From NCBI GenBank assembly GCA_003141525.1, contig PLML01000240.1:1-37793 (forward strand): a DNA stretch of 37,793 nucleotides. Direction: 5' to 3'. The DNA is from Bacteroidales bacterium. Lineage in GTDB: Bacteria > Bacteroidota > Bacteroidia > Bacteroidales > VadinHA17. Position 1 is the first letter of the stretch. Every line of letters starts with the position of its first letter. This document shows positions 35,010-37,793 of this stretch, one piece after another. The notes beneath the pieces are model-generated. The model was not told where the DNA came from. It did not search any database and was given only the letters and a program-made list of their open reading frames with translations. A program made the translations under genes and the position numbers.

Positions 35010-37793
35010 CTATCTTACAATATTTACCACACCAGTAATGAAACCCTTGGCAGAAGATTTGATCAGGTAATAGTATGAGGCCGAGGGAAGAGGATATCCC
35101 TTCCATTTTCCGTCCCAATCATTTTTATAACTATTTGAATGGTAAACAACCTGTCCAAACCGGTTGTAAACTGTCACCTCTATAGAGCCATATTGCTCAA
35201 GGTCAGAGATATACCAGTAATCGTTCATCCCATCATTGTTCGGAGTAAAAAGTGACGAGATCCCATCAAACGTAGGAAAAGTAACTATTGATTGGGATGC
35301 ATCAGGTGCCGGATTCCAGTTATGATCACCTTCCTGTATTGCCATGATTGTCAGATTGCCATCTTTCTGTACTGTCAGAATATTATCATTCAAACTGGCG
35401 ATATTGGGATCGGATAATTCAAAACTCACAACTAAACCGCTTGATGCAGTAGCATGCAGTCCGTATTCCTGTGTCATCCTTAAACCAGCAGGTATGGGTG
35501 CAAAATCGATAACCTGATCAGCTTTCGTTATATTTAGAGTACCTTTTTTATAAATAAAATTATAATTTGAATCAGCAGCCTCTGTAATGCTAATGTCATA
35601 ATCTCCAGCATCTGAATTCAAATTCGCTGCAGTTTCTGCAGCTGGAAGTATTTTGAGAACACTTTGATCCTGATCAAGCACAAAACCTGCATAGGTTATT
35701 GTAAGATCAGGATTTGCTGCTCCGTAAACTTTAGTCTTATTATCAGCTGTGACGGTCAACGGAGCTTTAACAATATTCAGGCTTCCGTTCACCAGAATTA
35801 AGCTATAGTCTTTATCACTACCACCTGAAAGTACAATGCTATATGATCCTGCATTGCTTGTACTCAGAGCAGTTGTCGAAACAACAGGTAATGCATCAAG
35901 TACTGAAGTATTTTCTCCTTTTATAAAACCTGTATAGCTAATCGTTAAGGGCGGGTTATCAGATCCATAAACTTTCGTTTTGTCATCAGCTTTTGCTGTA
36001 AGTATTGCTTTATTTACTATCATTATACCACTGACATAGGTGAAGATGTAATTATTATTTGTCCCTCCACCTACTGAAATGACGTATGTTCCAACAACAG
36101 CCGAAGCATCTGCCCCGGGGCTGCTGAGTGTGATACCTGAAATTGTATCTCCGCTTACCAGTCCTACTGCTTTATATTCCGATCCTGTAAAAGTCAAGCT
36201 GGATCTATAAGCCTTTGTGAGATCATTAGCAATGATTGTCAAGGCTTTAGCTGATATATTGGCGATTAATGCTGGTTGAGTTAATGTGTAATTGCCTGCA
36301 TCTGTTCCTTCAAGCGTAAAACCTGATGTCGAAACTATCTTTCCAGTGCCGACATTTTTGCTAGAAAAGGTTCCAGTAGCTGTCGAAGATACCAGGTTAA
36401 CAACATCCCCTCCAAAAATACCATGAAGGGTTACGCTTCCAGCATTCAATGTAGCTACTGTTGTACCGTCATATACTTTATTATTGGCCGTTACACCTGA
36501 TACTGTCAGTGAGGCTATCGTGATATCAGCAGCTACTGTTGGCTGTGTCAATGTATAATTAGCCGCATCATTTCCTCCAAGTGATAACCCTGATGTTGAT
36601 ACCACTTTGCCTGTACCAACATTCTTATTCACAAAAGTCCCTGTGGCGCCTGTTGTGATAAGGGTAACAACATCTCCTCCTAAAACTCCTGCAATGGCTG
36701 CGATTCCTGTATTAAGCGTCGCTGCTGTACTGCCATTATAAACTTTGTTATTAGCTGTTACGCCTGTTACTGTTATAATAATACCTGTTATATTGGCAGT
36801 AGTTGTTGGTTGTGTAAGAGTATAATTGGCAGCATCACTACCTCCGATAGAAAAGCCTGACATAGTTACAACTTTGCCCGTTCCAACATTCTTATTTGAA
36901 AAGGTTCCTGTTACACCCGTTGAGATAAGGGTAACCGCATCCCCTCCAAAAACTCCTACAAGCCCGGCACTGCCAGTATTCAGAGTCGCCGCTGTGATCC
37001 TGTCATATACTTTGTTATTGGCTGTCACTCCTGACACTGTCAGTCCGGCTTTCGTGATATTTGCTGTTGCCGTTGGCTGTGTCAGCGCATAATTGGCTCC
37101 ATCAGCACCTCCTAGAGTTAAGCCTGATATTGAGACTGATTTGCCCGTGCCAACACTCTTGTCCACAAAGGTTCCCGTCGCTCCTGTTGATACCAGGGAA
37201 ACAACATCTCCGCTAATTACACCTGCAAGCGTGGTGCTTCCAGTATTCAGCGTAGCTACTGATGTACCATCATATACTTTATTGTTGACAGTTACACCTG
37301 ATACAGTCAGTGAGGCTATCGTGATATTAGCAGTTGCAGTTGGCTGTGTCAATGTATAATTAGCCGCATCATTTCCTCCAAGTGAAAAGCCTGATGTTGA
37401 TACCACTTTGCCTGTACCAACATTTTTATTCGCAAAAGTCCCTGTGGCGCCTGTTGTGATAAGGGTAACAACATCTCCTCCTAAAACTCCTGCAATGGCT
37501 GCGATTCCTGTATTAAGCGTCGCTGCTGTACTGCCATTATAAACTTTGTTATTAGCTGTTACGCCTGTTACTGTTATAATAATACCTGTTATATTGGCAG
37601 TAGCTGTCGGCTGTGTAAGAGTATAATTGGCAGCATCACTACCTCCGATAGAAAAGCCTGACATAGTTACAACTTTGCCCGTTCCAACATTCTTATTTGA
37701 AAAGGTTCCTGTTACACCCGTTGAGATAAAGGTAACCGCATCCCCTCCAAAAACACCCACAAGTCCGGCATTGCCAGTATTCAGAGTCGCCGC
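35010..37793 (-). CDS. YDG/MBG-repeat surface adhesin with type B type IX sorting domain (N-terminus off right edge)
   Basis: At least 927 residues; the frame is open to the window edge with no start inside. Reading from the N-terminal side, the chain has five-plus YDG-type repeats of 89 residues (each with GVTANNKVY, GTFxxKNVGTGK and NYTLTQP; 36255-37793). Three MBG-type domains follow at about 35520-36254, two with a DxKTKVYG motif. Next comes an interdomain stretch and then a C-terminal domain of about 85 residues (LFTPNNDGMNDYW, VYNRFGQVVY, WDGKWKGYPLPSASYYYLI), ending in VVNIVR. This last domain is the gliding-motility-associated type B sorting signal recognised by type IX secretion. It is presumably a long filamentous surface adhesin, exported with the PorP-like protein 18 nt downstream. 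Confidence 0.93.
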   Translation of the reverse strand, partial: AATLNTGNAGLVGVFGGDAVTFISTGVTGTFSNKNVGTGKVVTMSGFSIGGSDAANYTLTQPTATANITGIIITVTGVTANNKVYNGSTAATLNTGIAAIAGVLGGDVVTLITTGATGTFANKNVGTGKVVSTSGFSLGGNDAANYTLTQPTATANITIASLTVSGVTVNNKVYDGTSVATLNTGSTTLAGVISGDVVSLVSTGATGTFVDKSVGTGKSVSISGLTLGGADGANYALTQPTATANITKAGLTVSGVTANNKVYDRITAATLNTGSAGLVGVFGGDAVTLISTGVTGTFSNKNVGTGKVVTMSGFSIGGSDAANYTLTQPTTTANITGIIITVTGVTANNKVYNGSTAATLNTGIAAIAGVLGGDVVTLITTGATGTFVNKNVGTGKVVSTSGLSLGGNDAANYTLTQPTVAADITIASLTVSGVTANNKVYDGTTVATLNAGSVTLHGIFGGDVVNLVSSTATGTFSSKNVGTGKIVSTSGFTLEGTDAGNYTLTQPALIANISAKALTIIANDLTKAYRSSLTFTGSEYKAVGLVSGDTISGITLSSPGADASAVVGTYVISVGGGTNNNYIFTYVSGIMIVNKAILTAKADDKTKVYGSDNPPLTISYTGFIKGENTSVLDALPVVSTTALSTSNAGSYSIVLSGGSDKDYSLILVNGSLNIVKAPLTVTADNKTKVYGAANPDLTITYAGFVLDQDQSVLKILPAAETAANLNSDAGDYDISITEAADSNYNFIYKKGTLNITKADQVIDFAPIPAGLRMTQEYGLHATASSGLVVSFELSDPNIASLNDNILTVQKDGNLTIMAIQEGDHNWNPAPDASQSIVTFPTFDGISSLFTPNNDGMNDYWYISDLEQYGSIEVTVYNRFGQVVYHSNSYKNDWDGKWKGYPLPSASYYYLIKSSAKGFITGVVNIVR
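36255..37793 (-). repeat. 267-bp tandem repeats organised in an 801-bp higher-order unit
   Basis: Tandem 267-bp coding units begin at 36255, 36522, 36789, 37056, 37323 and 37590 (the last cut by the edge). They encode the 89-residue YDG repeats. Units differ from neighbours but match the unit three places away: segments shifted by exactly 801 bp are nearly identical, including more than 150 identical bases starting at 36641 and 37442. This indicates recent duplication of a three-unit block. Confidence 0.9.

Noticed and set aside
36826-37359. Two 88-codon plus-strand open frames in the adhesin repeats
   Set aside because: They lie antisense to the YDG repeats, repeat with the same 267-bp period and have a composition set by the other strand; they are shadows.
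36255-37793. Regularly spaced repeats as a possible CRISPR array
   Set aside because: Units are 267 bp, lie in one continuous reading frame and encode a known adhesin repeat; there are no short direct repeats with unique spacers.

Overview
The window comes from a member of the Bacteroidota, most likely a marine or gut-type Bacteroidales/Marinilabiliales relative. I infer this from the AT-rich DNA, STN-type TonB-dependent receptors paired with DUF4249 lipoproteins, PorP/SprF proteins, a gliding-motility-type (type B) C-terminal sorting domain for type IX secretion, and TAnnTTTG-like promoter elements. No rRNA, tRNA, CRISPR array, transposase or phage gene was seen.

Layout. (1) 1-8333, minus strand: an outer-membrane receptor operon. 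It contains a secreted protein of unknown function, a TonB-dependent receptor broken by five clustered indels, a DUF4249 lipoprotein, an MG2/plug-like protein, and then a second copy of the unknown secreted protein and a second receptor that runs off the left edge. The unknown-protein/receptor pair is a tandem duplication. (2) 8476-18845: glycan and housekeeping genes. These are two GH29 alpha-L-fucosidases, rmuC, a lipoprotein zinc metallopeptidase of unknown role, an iron-type alcohol dehydrogenase overlapping an LsrG-like small monooxygenase-fold protein, and a GH2 beta-galactosidase. One fucosidase lies in the same apparent operon as the dehydrogenase and the LsrG-like gene, which suggests use of fucosylated galactosides. 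(3) 19063-22085: a PorP/SprF protein with a PD40-repeat partner, then a SiaC-family (DUF1987) gene on the opposite strand. (4) 22786-33966, plus strand: a tight nine-gene exopolysaccharide operon. It runs unknown protein, initiating sugar transferase, Wza-like export lipoprotein, Wzc-like tyrosine kinase, then acyl carrier protein, AsnB-like amidotransferase, NadE-like synthetase, AMP-forming ligase and PrmC/HemK-like methyltransferase. (5) 34029-37793, minus strand: a second PorP/SprF protein downstream of a very repetitive YDG/MBG adhesin-like protein that ends in a type B type IX sorting domain and runs off the right edge.

The most interesting part is the second half of the exopolysaccharide operon. 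A free-standing carrier protein, an adenylating ligase, two ATP-dependent amide-forming enzymes and a methyltransferase with the glutamine-methylating NPPY motif look like a pathway that builds or decorates a carrier-bound acyl or aminoacyl group. No glycosyltransferase, flippase or polymerase lies in the same operon. The clearest anomalies are the insertion-only frameshift cluster in the receptor gene and the 801-bp higher-order repeat in the adhesin.
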